From assembly GCF_009932375.1 (NCBI RefSeq), contig NZ_BLJG01000089.1, positions 1-51,672 of the forward strand: a DNA stretch of 51,672 nucleotides, written 5' to 3'. The number at the start of each line of letters is the position of its first letter. Positions within the stretch are counted from its first letter, which is position 1. Below the pieces are notes generated by a model, which saw only the letters and a program-made list of their open reading frames with translations, had not been told where the DNA came from and made no database searches. Origin of the DNA: Pseudomonas juntendi. Lineage in GTDB: Bacteria; Pseudomonadota; Gammaproteobacteria; Pseudomonadales; Pseudomonadaceae. Below, one piece after another: positions 43,710 to 51,672 of this stretch. Both the position numbers and the translations under genes were made by a program.

Positions 43710-45329
43710 ATGTCGGATTACATTCAAGAGCAGGCTGCGGCGGCCGGCAGTTCCAACCGTCGTGAAGAACGCAAGATCATTTTCGCGTCATCCCTCGGGA
43801 CGGTGTTCGAGTGGTATGACTTTTTCCTCTATGGCGCGTTGGCAGCGGTCATCAGCAAGCAGTTCTTTGCGGGTGTGAACGACACCACCGCTTTCATCTT
43901 CGCCCTCATGGCCTTCGCTGCCGGCTTCCTTGTGCGGCCGTTCGGTGCATTGGTGTTCGGCCGCCTGGGGGACATGATCGGGCGCAAATACACCTTCCTG
44001 GTCACCATCGTATTGATGGGGCTGTCCACTTTTGCCGTGGGCTTGCTGCCTACGTATGCCAGTATCGGCATCGCCGCACCGATCATTCTGGTGATACTGC
44101 GCATGCTGCAGGGCCTGGCGCTGGGCGGGGAGTACGGTGGTGCAGCCACTTATGTGGCCGAACATGCCCCCCCGGGCAAGCGCGGTTTCCACACCGGCTT
44201 CATTCAGTCCACCGCCACCCTAGGCCTGTTATTGTCGTTGCTGGTGGTACTGGGCAGCCGCTATGTCAGTGGCGATCAGTTCGAAACCTGGGGCTGGCGC
44301 CTGCCGTTCCTGCTGTCGATCGTGCTGCTGGGCATTTCCACCTGGATCCGCATGAGCATGCATGAGTCGCCAGCCTTCGTGAAAATGAAGGCCCAGGGCA
44401 AGGTCAGCAAGTCGCCGATCCGGGAGTCGTTCACCTCGTGGCCGAACCTCAAAGTCGTACTGACCGCACTGTTCAGTATCAATGCCGGGCAAGCGGTGAC
44501 CTTCTACACCGCGCAGTTCTACGTGCTGTTCTTCATGACCCAGATGCTGAAGGTAGACCCGGCCCAGGCCAATACCCTGCTGATCATCAGCGTGGTGATC
44601 GGTGCGCCGTTCTTCGTGTTTTTTGGCTGGCTGTCGGACCGTATCGGGCGCAAACCGATCCTGATGCTGGGCTTGCTGCTGGCCACGGTGCTGTACTTCC
44701 CGCTGTTCAAGGCCTTGAGCCACTATGCCAACCCACAAATTGACGCCGCCAGCCGCCAGGCGCCGATCGTGGTCACTGCTGATCCGCAAGGCTGCACGTT
44801 CCAGTTCGATCCGGTCGGCAAGGCCCGTTTCGACAGCCCGTGCGACAAGGTCAAGACCTTCCTGGTCAAACAGGGCCTGCCTTACAGCTCGGTCAGCGTA
44901 GCCGGCAGCGAGGTAGTGGTGAATGTGGGCGACAAGACCATCAACGGCTTTGACGAAGCCGCGATGCGTGCGGCAGTGGAGCAGGCAGGCTACCCGGCCA
45001 AGGCTGACCCCGCGCAGGTCAACCAGGTGATGGTCGTGGTGCTGATCGTGGCGATGATCCTGATCGCGACCATGACCTACGGCCCGTTGGCCGCAGTGAT
45101 GGTCGAGCTGTTCCCGACCCGCATTCGCTACACCTCGATGTCGCTGCCCTACCACATTGGCAACGGCTGGTTCGGCGGCTTCCTGCCCACCGTGTCGTTT
45201 GCACTGGTGGTGTACACCGGGGACATTTTCTACGGGCTTTGGTACCCGATCCTGGTGACCGGCATCAGCCTTGTGGTGGGGATTTTCTGCCTGAAAGAAA
45301 CCAAGGATGTGGATATCGACAAGATCTGA
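43710..45329 (+). CDS. MFS transporter, metabolite:H+ symporter (MHS) family
   Basis: A 539-residue transporter of the ProP/ShiA-like family. The signature GTVFEWYDFFLYG opens helix 1, GRLGDMIGRK and LSDRIGRK mark the two cytoplasmic loops between helices 2-3 and 8-9, and LQGLALGGEYGGAATY is typical of the family. Unusually, about 100 hydrophilic residues (335-437, with two cysteines) interrupt the second half. AGGA is 8 nt before the ATG. It is 97 bp after the GMC gene and probably imports its substrate. Confidence 0.92.
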   Translation: MSDYIQEQAAAAGSSNRREERKIIFASSLGTVFEWYDFFLYGALAAVISKQFFAGVNDTTAFIFALMAFAAGFLVRPFGALVFGRLGDMIGRKYTFLVTIVLMGLSTFAVGLLPTYASIGIAAPIILVILRMLQGLALGGEYGGAATYVAEHAPPGKRGFHTGFIQSTATLGLLLSLLVVLGSRYVSGDQFETWGWRLPFLLSIVLLGISTWIRMSMHESPAFVKMKAQGKVSKSPIRESFTSWPNLKVVLTALFSINAGQAVTFYTAQFYVLFFMTQMLKVDPAQANTLLIISVVIGAPFFVFFGWLSDRIGRKPILMLGLLLATVLYFPLFKALSHYANPQIDAASRQAPIVVTADPQGCTFQFDPVGKARFDSPCDKVKTFLVKQGLPYSSVSVAGSEVVVNVGDKTINGFDEAAMRAAVEQAGYPAKADPAQVNQVMVVVLIVAMILIATMTYGPLAAVMVELFPTRIRYTSMSLPYHIGNGWFGGFLPTVSFALVVYTGDIFYGLWYPILVTGISLVVGIFCLKETKDVDIDKI

Positions 45330-45347
45330 AAGCTGGCGCGGATCCTG

Positions 45348-45459
45348 GTAGGAGCGGCCTTGTGTCGCGATGGGTCGCGCAGCGGCCCCAAGATTCCGCC
45401 TTGATGTACACATTGCCGGGGCCGCTTTGCGGCCCATCGCGACACAAGGCCGCTCCTAC
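45348..45459. repeat. REP doublet: perfect 27-bp inverted repeats with a nested inner pair
   Basis: The arm at 45348-45374 (starting GTAGGAGCGGCC) is repeated perfectly in inverted orientation at 45433-45459. A second, inner pair, AGCGGCCCC (45381-45389) and GGGGCCGCT (45418-45426), is nested inside. The GTAGGAGCGGCCTTGTGTCG word is a familiar P. putida extragenic repeat. It lies directly after the transporter gene, before the terminator. Confidence 0.85.
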
Positions 45460-45494
45460 ACAAAGCGATGCGTACTGGAAATGGAGCCCATAAA

Positions 45495-45519
45495 AAAACC
45501 GGCTGTAAAAGCCGGTTTT
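45495..45519. terminator. Bidirectional terminator between the MHS transporter and plsC
   Basis: AAAACCGGCT (45495-45504) pairs perfectly with AGCCGGTTTT (45510-45519) around GTAAA, with A and T tracts on either side. It serves the convergent rightward transporter transcript and leftward plsC transcript. The remaining bases to 45650 hold a perfect DnaA box at 45638-45646 and no gene. Confidence 0.9.
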
Positions 45520-45650
45520 CTTATGCCCCGAAAAAACTTATGCACGCTTTTCAGAAAAATGTCATACGCAAAAATAAACAGCCAATTCAATAACTTAGCG
45601 ATTACTTCAAGCATTTCAACGAAAAAGTGCTCACAAGTTATCCACAGATA

Positions 45651-46421
45651 TCACGCCATCTGCTCCTGCGGTTTTTCTGCTGCTGGCGGCAGCGAGCCCA
45701 TGGCCCGCTGGGTCGCTTCATTCCACGCCTGAGCGCGGTCGTTGAGCTCGGCAATGGCCCGTGGCCCGGTGCCGTTGGCGTACATCGGCTCGCCAATCAC
45801 CACCTCGATGGTGCCCGAGCGCTTGCCCCAACCGGTTTTCGGCCAGAACTTGCCGGCGTTGTGGGCAATCGGCAGTACCGGCAGCCCGGCATTGACTGCC
45901 AGCGCGGTGCCCCCGCGCGAGAACTTGCCGACCGTGCCGAACGGCACGCGGGTGCCCTCCGGGAAGATCAGCACCCAGGTCTTCTGCTTGAGCAGCTCAT
46001 CGCCCTTGCTCGCGACCTGGCGCAGTGCCTCCTTCGGGTTGTCGCGGTTGATCGCGATCGGCCGCAGCATGGCCATGGCCCAGCCGAAGAACGGCACGTA
46101 CAGCAGTTCGCGCTTGAGCACCTGGCTAAGCGGCGAGAAGTACTGCGACAGGAAGAATGTTTCCCAGGTGCTTTGGTGGTTCGACAGGATCACGCAAGGC
46201 TCGGCCGGCACGTTCTCGGCACCGGTGATCTTGTAGTCGATGCCCAGAATCGTCCGCACGAGGAACAAGGCACAGCGGCACCAGTACACATTGATGAACT
46301 TGTAGCGCTTGGGGAACGACAGAAACGGCGCGACGAAAAAGCTCAGCGAGCACCACAGCAACGAACTGGTGCCCAGCAGCAGGTAAAAAAGAAAGATTCT
46401 GATCGCCTGCAGGATCGACAT
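45651..46421 (-). CDS. plsC: 1-acyl-sn-glycerol-3-phosphate acyltransferase
   Basis: A 256-residue inner-membrane acyltransferase that makes phosphatidic acid from lysophosphatidic acid. A hydrophobic N-terminus (MSILQAIRIFLFYLLLG) is followed by the catalytic block SNHQSTWETFFLSQ (HX4E variant of the usual HX4D). The glycerol-phosphate-binding FPEGTRVPFG completes the site. It corresponds to LptA/HdtS of other pseudomonads, encoded beside gmhB and glyS. An ATG five codons upstream (46436) is an alternative start; neither has a strong ribosome site. Confidence 0.9.
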   Translation of the reverse strand: MSILQAIRIFLFYLLLGTSSLLWCSLSFFVAPFLSFPKRYKFINVYWCRCALFLVRTILGIDYKITGAENVPAEPCVILSNHQSTWETFFLSQYFSPLSQVLKRELLYVPFFGWAMAMLRPIAINRDNPKEALRQVASKGDELLKQKTWVLIFPEGTRVPFGTVGKFSRGGTALAVNAGLPVLPIAHNAGKFWPKTGWGKRSGTIEVVIGEPMYANGTGPRAIAELNDRAQAWNEATQRAMGSLPPAAEKPQEQMA

Positions 46422-46482
46422 AGTGGCTTGTACCATTGCGGGGCATGCCCGCCTGAGAAAAATGCGCCCGCAGGCGCACTGT

Positions 46483-47010
46483 TTAAATTAGTTCTCTGGC
46501 GATAGCTGCCAGATCGTCGAAAATCAGTGTAGTTTCCGGAACACCTTTTGCCAGGGTCCGCTCACCTTTGCCGGTTTTCACCAACACGGGTTGTGCACCG
46601 ACGGCCAGGGCGGCCTCCAGGTCACCTTTGCTGTCGCCAACGAACCAGACGCCTTCAAGGCCGACCTGGTAATGCTCGGCGATCGCCCGCAGCATGCCTG
46701 GCTTGGGCTTGCGGCAATCGCAGCCTTCATCCGGGCCGTGCGGGCAATACACGATGTGGCCAACCTCGCCGCCCTGCTCGGCCACCAGCGCGCGCAGGCG
46801 CGCGTGCATGGCCTCGAGGGTTGCCAGCGGGTAATAGCCACGGGCGATACCGGACTGGTTGGTGGCAACGGCCACCGTCCAGCCCGCCTTGCTCAACTGC
46901 GCGATCGCTGCGACCGAGCCAGGGATCGGGACCCACTCTTCCAGCGTCTTGATGTAGGCGTCGGAGTCGTAGTTGATCACCCCGTCACGGTCGAGAATCA
47001 GCAGTTTCAA
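46483..47010 (-). CDS. gmhB: D-glycero-beta-D-manno-heptose 1,7-bisphosphate 7-phosphatase
   Basis: A 175-residue HAD phosphatase for LPS-core heptose synthesis. LILDRDGVIN holds the nucleophile and acid (D7 and D9). ATNQSGIARG is the second HAD motif, and CPHGPDEGCDCRKPKPGM is the zinc-binding, lysine-containing segment diagnostic of GmhB. FVGDSKGDLEAA is the magnesium site. It is 3 nt after glyS, in one leftward operon with glyQ, glyS and probably plsC. Confidence 0.96.
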   Translation of the reverse strand: MKLLILDRDGVINYDSDAYIKTLEEWVPIPGSVAAIAQLSKAGWTVAVATNQSGIARGYYPLATLEAMHARLRALVAEQGGEVGHIVYCPHGPDEGCDCRKPKPGMLRAIAEHYQVGLEGVWFVGDSKGDLEAALAVGAQPVLVKTGKGERTLAKGVPETTLIFDDLAAIARELI

Positions 47011-47013
47011 GGC

Positions 47014-49065
47014 TTACCCCAGCAACGAGATGTCGGCCACACCCAGGAACAGGCCGCGCAGGCGGCTGAGCAGGGCGTAGCGGTTGGCACGTACCTTGGC
47101 GTCTTCGGCGTTGACCATGACCGCCTCGAAGAAGGCATCAACCGGGTCGCGCAGGGCTGCCAGGCGGGCCAGCGATTCGCTGTACTGCCGTGCAGCAGCC
47201 ATCGGTTGCACGGCCTGGTCGGCCTGCTGGATGGCCGAGTACAGCGAGAACTCGTTGGCATTGTCGAAGTACTTCGGCTCGACCTGCTCGGCGATGGCGC
47301 CTTCGGCCTTGCTCAGCAGGTTCGACACACGTTTGTTGACCGCGGCCAGGGCCTCGGCTTCGGGCAGCTTGCGGAACGCTTGCACCGCCTGAACACGCTG
47401 GTCGAAGTCCAGCGCCGAGCCTGGCTGCAGGGCACGTACCGACAGGTAGGTGGCCACGTCGATGCCTTCGTCTTCGTAGCGCGCACGCAGGCGGTCGAAG
47501 ATGAACTCCAGCACCTGCTCGGCCAGGCCGGCAGCCTTGACCTTGGCACCGAACTGCTTGACCGCGAATTCCACCGCACCGGTCAGGTTCAGGTCCAGCT
47601 GCTTCTCGATCAGGATACGCAGCACACCCAGCGCTGCACGGCGCAGGGCGTAAGGGTCTTTGCTGCCGGTTGGCAGCATGCCGATGCCGAAGATGCCCAC
47701 CAGGGTGTCGAGCTTGTCGGCGATGGCCACGGCGGCACCGGTGAGGGTTTGCGGCAGCTCGGCACCAGCCCCGCGTGGCATGTACTGCTCGTTCAGCGCC
47801 AGGGCAACGTCTTGCGGCTCACCGTCGTTGAGCGCGTAGTAGTAACCGGCAACACCCTGCATCTCGGGGAATTCGCCGACCATTTCAGTGGCCAGGTCGC
47901 ATTTCGACAGCAGGCCGGCCCGGCCGGCGCGCTGGGCGTCGCCGCCGATCAGCGGGGCGATGAAGGCAGCCAGTTTGGAAACGCGCTCGGCCTTGTCGTA
48001 CACAGTGCCCAGCTGAGCCTGGAAGACCACGTTCTTGAGGCGCTCGTTGAAGGTTTCCAGCGGCTGCTTCTTGTCCTGCTTGAAGAAGAATTCGGCGTCG
48101 GTCAGGCGTGGGCGCACGACTTTCTCGTTGCCTTGCACGATCTGCTTCGGGTCGCGGCTTTCAACGTTGGCCACGGTGATGAAGCGCGGCAGCAGCTTGC
48201 CTTCGCTGTCCAGCAGGCAGAAGTACTTCTGGTTGTCCTGCATGGTGGTGATCAGGGCTTCCTGCGGCACTTCGAGGAAACGCTCCTCGAACGAGCACAC
48301 CAGCGGCACCGGCCACTCGACCAGCGCGGTCACTTCGTCCAGCAGCGCCGGTGGCACGATGGCCGTACCTTCCTGCTGCATGGCCAGCTCTGCGGTACGC
48401 TTGCTGATCAGCTCGCGGCGCTCGGCGAAGTCGGCCAGCACGTAGGCTTTGCGCAGGTCTTCGACGTAGTTGGCGGGGGCAGTGATGAGCACGTTTTCCG
48501 GGTGGTGGAAGCGGTGGCCACGGGATTCACGGCCAGCCTTCTGCGACAGGATGGTGCAATCGACCACCTGGTCGCCCAGCAGCATGACCAGCCATTGGGT
48601 CGGGCGCACGAACTCTTCACGGCTGGCGGCCCAGCGCATGCGCTTGGGAATGGGCAGATCGTTCAGCGAGTCCTCGACGATGGTCGGCAGCAAGCCGACG
48701 GTCGCTTTGCCTGGGATGTGCTGGGAGAAACGCAGCTTTGGGCCGCTCTGGTCGATTTCGGCCAGCTCTACACCGCACTTCTTGGCAAAGCCCAGGGCAG
48801 CCTGGGTCGGCTCGCCGTCTTTGAAAGCAGCCTGCAGGGGGGGGCCGTCGATGTTGATGCTGCGGTCAGGCTGCTGCACGTCCAGCTGGCGAATCAGCAC
48901 GGCCAGGCGACGCGGCGCAGCATAGACCTGCTTGCCGGTATAGTTCAGGCCAGCGGCCTGCAGGCCCTTTTCGATGCCGGCCAGGAAGGCGTCGCCGAGG
49001 CTGGCGAGGGCCTTGGGAGGCAGCTCTTCGGTGCCCAGTTCTACCAGGAAATCTTGAGCACTCAT
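47014..49065 (-). CDS. glyS: Glycyl-tRNA synthetase beta subunit
   Basis: A 683-residue beta subunit of the heterotetrameric bacterial glycyl-tRNA synthetase. It carries the tRNA-recognition domains, including the C-terminal anticodon-binding part. It begins [19 protein letters not shown], the standard family start, and lacks the class II catalytic motifs, which are in GlyQ. Its ATG overlaps the glyQ stop by 4 nt (ATGA), which would help keep the subunits equimolar. Confidence 0.98.
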
Positions 49066-50009
49066 TGTGCAGCCTCCAGCTTAGCCAACACTTCGTCACG
49101 CAGTTCGGGGGTGGCCATCGGGAAGCCCAGGCGTGCGCGGGCTTGCAGATAGCTTTGCGCCACGTCCCGGGCCAGGGTACGCACACGCAGGATGTAGCGC
49201 TGGCGCTCGGTCACCGAGATGGCGCGGCGGGCGTCCAGCAGGTTGAAGGTATGCGAGGCCTTCAACACCATTTCATAGGTCGGCAGCGGCAGCTCCAGCT
49301 TGATCAGGCGGTTGGCTTCGCTTTCGTAGAAGTCGAACAATTCGAACAGCTTGTCGACGTTGGCGTGTTCGAAGTTGTAGGTCGACTGCTCCACCTCGTT
49401 CTGGTGGAACACGTCACCGTAGGTGACCTTGCCGAACGGGCCGTCGGCCCACACCAGGTCATAGACCGAATCGACGCCCTGGATGTACATGGCCAGGCGT
49501 TCGAGGCCGTAGGTGATTTCACCGGTGACCGGGTAGCACTCGATGCCACCTACCTGCTGGAAGTAGGTGAACTGGGTGACTTCCATGCCGTTCAGCCAGA
49601 TTTCCCAGCCCAGGCCCCAGGCGCCGAGGGTCGGCGATTCCCAGTTGTCTTCGACAAAGCGAATGTCGTGCACCAGCGGGTCCAGGCCAATGGCTTTCAG
49701 CGAGCCCAGGTACAGCTCCTGGAAGTTGGCCGGGTTCGGCTTGAGCACCACCTGGAACTGGTAGTAGTGCTGTAGGCGGTTGGGGTTTTCGCCATACCGC
49801 CCGTCGGCAGGGCGACGGCTAGGCTGCACGTAGGCGGCGTTCCAGGTTTCTGGACCCACGGCGCGCAGGAACGTTGCGGTGTGGAAAGTGCCGGCGCCTA
49901 CTTCCATATCGTAGGGCTGAAGCACCACACAACCTTGAGCTGCCCAGTAGTTTTGCAGGGCGAGGATCAGGTCTTGGAAGGTACGCACGGCTGGCGTAGG
50001 CTGGCTCAC
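49062..50009 (-). CDS. glyQ: Glycyl-tRNA synthetase alpha subunit
   Basis: A 315-residue class II synthetase subunit that activates glycine. The N-terminus is [20 protein letters not shown], followed by [20 protein letters not shown] and [19 protein letters not shown], the class II motif 2 region. The GTG at 50009 is chosen because AGGTG lies about 6 nt upstream. A GTG three codons earlier abuts the ribosome site. It heads the glyQ-glyS-gmhB-plsC operon and is divergent from tag. Confidence 0.97.
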
Positions 50010-50092
50010 GAAATTCACCTGTATCTGGGGATGCGGATGTAAAGAGCGGGAGTATAACCTGATTCGCCTCGCCCTCTACTCATTGGAGCCTT

Positions 50093-50644
50093 ATGCCACG
50101 CTGCTTTTGGTGTACCGACGATCCGTTGTACCAGGCCTACCATGACCAGGAATGGGGAACGCCGCAGCGCGATCCGGCGTTGCTGTTCGAGATGCTTTTG
50201 CTCGAAGGGTTCCAGGCCGGGCTTTCATGGATCACCGTTTTGCGCAAACGCGAGCGTTACCGCGAGGTGATGCACGGGTTCGACCCGGTCAAACTGGCCA
50301 CCCTCAGCGACGAACGCATCGAAGAGCTCATGCAGGACCCCGGGATCATCCGCAACCGCCTCAAACTCAAGGCTGCCCGGCGCAATGCGCAGGCCTGGCT
50401 GGCTGTGGATAACCCCGCCGAATGGCTGTGGTCGTTCGTGGGCGGTGCGCCGAAGATCAATCACTTCCAAGGCCGCGCTGACGTGCCGGCGGTCACCGAC
50501 GAGGCCAAGGCCATGAGCAAGGCGCTGCAGAAAGCCGGCTTCACCTTTGTCGGCCCGACCATCTGCTATGCCTTCATGCAAGCCACCGGCATGGTCATGG
50601 ACCACACCATCGATTGCGATCGTTACGCCGCCCTGGTTCGTTGA
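50093..50644 (+). CDS. tag: DNA-3-methyladenine glycosylase I
   Basis: A 183-residue constitutive repair glycosylase that removes 3-methyladenine. The N-terminus RCFWCTDDPLYQAYHDQEWG and the C-terminal MDHTIDCDRY supply the Cys/His zinc ligands. FQAGLSWITVLRKRERYR is the helix-hairpin-helix area of the family. TTGGAG precedes the ATG. It is divergent from glyQ and followed 41 nt later by an acyltransferase gene. Confidence 0.97.
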   Translation: MPRCFWCTDDPLYQAYHDQEWGTPQRDPALLFEMLLLEGFQAGLSWITVLRKRERYREVMHGFDPVKLATLSDERIEELMQDPGIIRNRLKLKAARRNAQAWLAVDNPAEWLWSFVGGAPKINHFQGRADVPAVTDEAKAMSKALQKAGFTFVGPTICYAFMQATGMVMDHTIDCDRYAALVR

Positions 50645-50685
50645 AGGGTTACAATGCGCGCCTTGCTGAAATAAGGAATTCGCCT

Positions 50686-51573
50686 GTGGAAAAGTTCAAG
50701 GGCGCCCTGATGGTCGGGGTGCTGCGCCTGTTTGCCAAGCTGCCCTGGGGCGCTGTACAGCGCGTGGGCGCCGGCATCGGCTGGCTGATGTGGAAGATCC
50801 CCAACGGTTCACGCAACGTGGTGCGCATCAACCTGGCCAAGTGTTTCCCCGAGATGGACCCGGTTGCCCGTGAGCAACTGGTTGGCCAAGCCTTGCGGGA
50901 CATTGGCAAGTCGTTTGTGGAAAGCGCCTGTGCCTGGATCTGGCCGCCACAGCGCTCGCTGGAACTGGTCAAGGAAGTGCACGGCCTGGAAGTGCTGGAG
51001 CAAGCCCTGGCGTCTGGCAAGGGCGTGGTGGGCATCACCAGCCACCTGGGTAACTGGGAGGTGCTCAACCACTTCTATTGCAACCAGTGCAAGCCGATCA
51101 TTTTCTACCGCCCGCCCAAGCTCAAGGCTGTGGATGACCTGCTGCGTGAGCAGCGCGTACAGATGGGCAACCGCGTTGCGCCTTCGACCAAGGAAGGCAT
51201 TCTCAGCGTGATCAAGGAGGTGCGCCGGGGCGGCCAGGTGGGCATCCCCGCTGACCCGGAGCCGGCCGAATCGGCAGGCGTGTTCGTGCCATTTCTCGGT
51301 ACCCAGGCACTGACCAGCAAGTTCGTGCCGAACATGCTGGCGGGCGGCAAGGCAGTGGGGGTGTTCCTGCATGCCTTGCGCCTGCCGGATGGCTCGGGTT
51401 TCAAGGTGTTTCTCGAAGCCGCGCCGCAAGCGATGTACAGCACCGACGTGAATGAGTCGGCGGCGGCGATGAGCAAGGTGGTCGAGCGTTATGTGCGCGA
51501 GTACCCGAGCCAGTACATGTGGAGCATGAAGCGCTTCAAGAAGCGCCCGGCTGGCGAGCCGCGCTGGTATTGA
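50686..51573 (+). CDS. lpxL: Lipid A biosynthesis acyltransferase, LpxL/HtrB family
   Basis: A 295-residue inner-membrane late acyltransferase that adds a secondary acyl chain to lipid A. After a hydrophobic N-terminus (VGVLRLFAKLPWGAVQRVG) comes the catalytic HX4E motif in SHLGNWE. The conserved RPPK and the GQVGIPADPEP block, typical of the family, follow. It starts at GTG 50686 with AAGGA 8 nt upstream; an upstream ATG extension overlaps tag and is rejected. Which acyl position it modifies (LpxL or LpxM role) cannot be told. Confidence 0.9.
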   Translation: MEKFKGALMVGVLRLFAKLPWGAVQRVGAGIGWLMWKIPNGSRNVVRINLAKCFPEMDPVAREQLVGQALRDIGKSFVESACAWIWPPQRSLELVKEVHGLEVLEQALASGKGVVGITSHLGNWEVLNHFYCNQCKPIIFYRPPKLKAVDDLLREQRVQMGNRVAPSTKEGILSVIKEVRRGGQVGIPADPEPAESAGVFVPFLGTQALTSKFVPNMLAGGKAVGVFLHALRLPDGSGFKVFLEAAPQAMYSTDVNESAAAMSKVVERYVREYPSQYMWSMKRFKKRPAGEPRWY

Positions 51574-51581
51574 GATCTCTG

Positions 51582-51598
51582 GGGGCGCTCTGCGCCCC
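51582..51598. other. GC-rich hairpin after the lipid A acyltransferase
   Basis: GGGGCGC (51582-51588) pairs with GCGCCCC (51592-51598) around TCT. No T run follows, so it is a weak terminator at best. A repeat-like GCTGGCACGCCAGC follows at 51603. Nothing else is seen to the window end. Confidence 0.5.
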
Positions 51599-51672
51599 AT
51601 TCGCTGGCACGCCAGCTCCCACAGGGATCGCATCAGGGCTGATAGGTGTTTGTCACAAGATATGCAGCGCCT

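Noticed and set aside
46591..49152. An 853-codon plus-strand open frame opposite gmhB and glyS
   Set aside because: Antisense shadow; its composition (Gln/His/Val-rich) is the reverse complement signature of the real genes.

Overview
The window is a piece of a Pseudomonas putida-group chromosome spanning the replication origin. The evidence is the gene order atpIBEFHAGDC - parB - parA - rsmG - mnmG - mnmE - yidC - yidD - rnpA - rpmH // dnaA - dnaN - recF - gyrB, high-GC Pseudomonas codon use, and several proteins (RsmG, RnpA, L34, AtpC) that read as I remember the P. putida versions. Everything left of about 25.8 kb is transcribed leftward. From dnaA to gyrB transcription runs rightward, so the two arms diverge at the rpmH/dnaA intergenic region, which holds an AT-rich stretch and four perfect DnaA boxes (oriC).

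Region 1, 1-5317: the right end of a Tn7-like transposon inserted at the canonical attTn7 site downstream of glmS. Leftward genes are tnsA, tnsB, tnsC and the first 181 codons of tnsD/tniQ, which runs off the left edge. The end carries three 17-bp repeats with an exact 20-bp period (probable TnsB sites) and a terminal TGT/ACA lying 22 bp from the glmS stop codon, exactly where Tn7 would leave its 5-bp duplication. Cargo and left end lie outside the window.

Region 2, 5340-9612: glmS, a DeoR-family regulator and glmU (amino-sugar precursor supply for peptidoglycan and LPS). Region 3, 9734-16850: a complete nine-gene F1Fo ATP synthase operon with a good sigma70 promoter and a terminator. Region 4, 17000-25765: chromosome partition (parAB), rRNA/tRNA modification (rsmG, mnmG, mnmE), membrane protein insertion (yidC, yidD), RNase P protein and L34. 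A second DnaA-box cluster lies between mnmG and mnmE. Region 5, 25766-32593: oriC, dnaA, dnaN, recF, gyrB, with two parS sites inside recF.

Region 6, 32.6-45.5 kb: an accessory block between gyrB and plsC, genes that adjoin in P. aeruginosa as I recall. It holds a YfcF-like glutathione transferase, a decayed multihaem-cytochrome/HEAT remnant, an EamA transporter divergent from an XRE-cupin regulator, an RcnB-like periplasmic protein, a sulfane-sulfur detoxification unit (FisR-like sigma54 activator, persulfide dioxygenase, type II sulfide:quinone oxidoreductase, TSUP exporter), and a LysR/GMC oxidoreductase/MHS transporter unit of unknown substrate. Region 7, 45.6-51.6 kb: conserved genes plsC, gmhB, glyS, glyQ, tag and an LpxL-type acyltransferase. 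REP-like inverted repeats sit in several intergenic gaps.

The items most worth follow-up are the Tn7-like element and its unseen cargo, the FisR cysteine triad with its sulfur operon, the dyad inside the atp promoter, the excess of perfect DnaA boxes over the whole window, and the cytochrome remnant.
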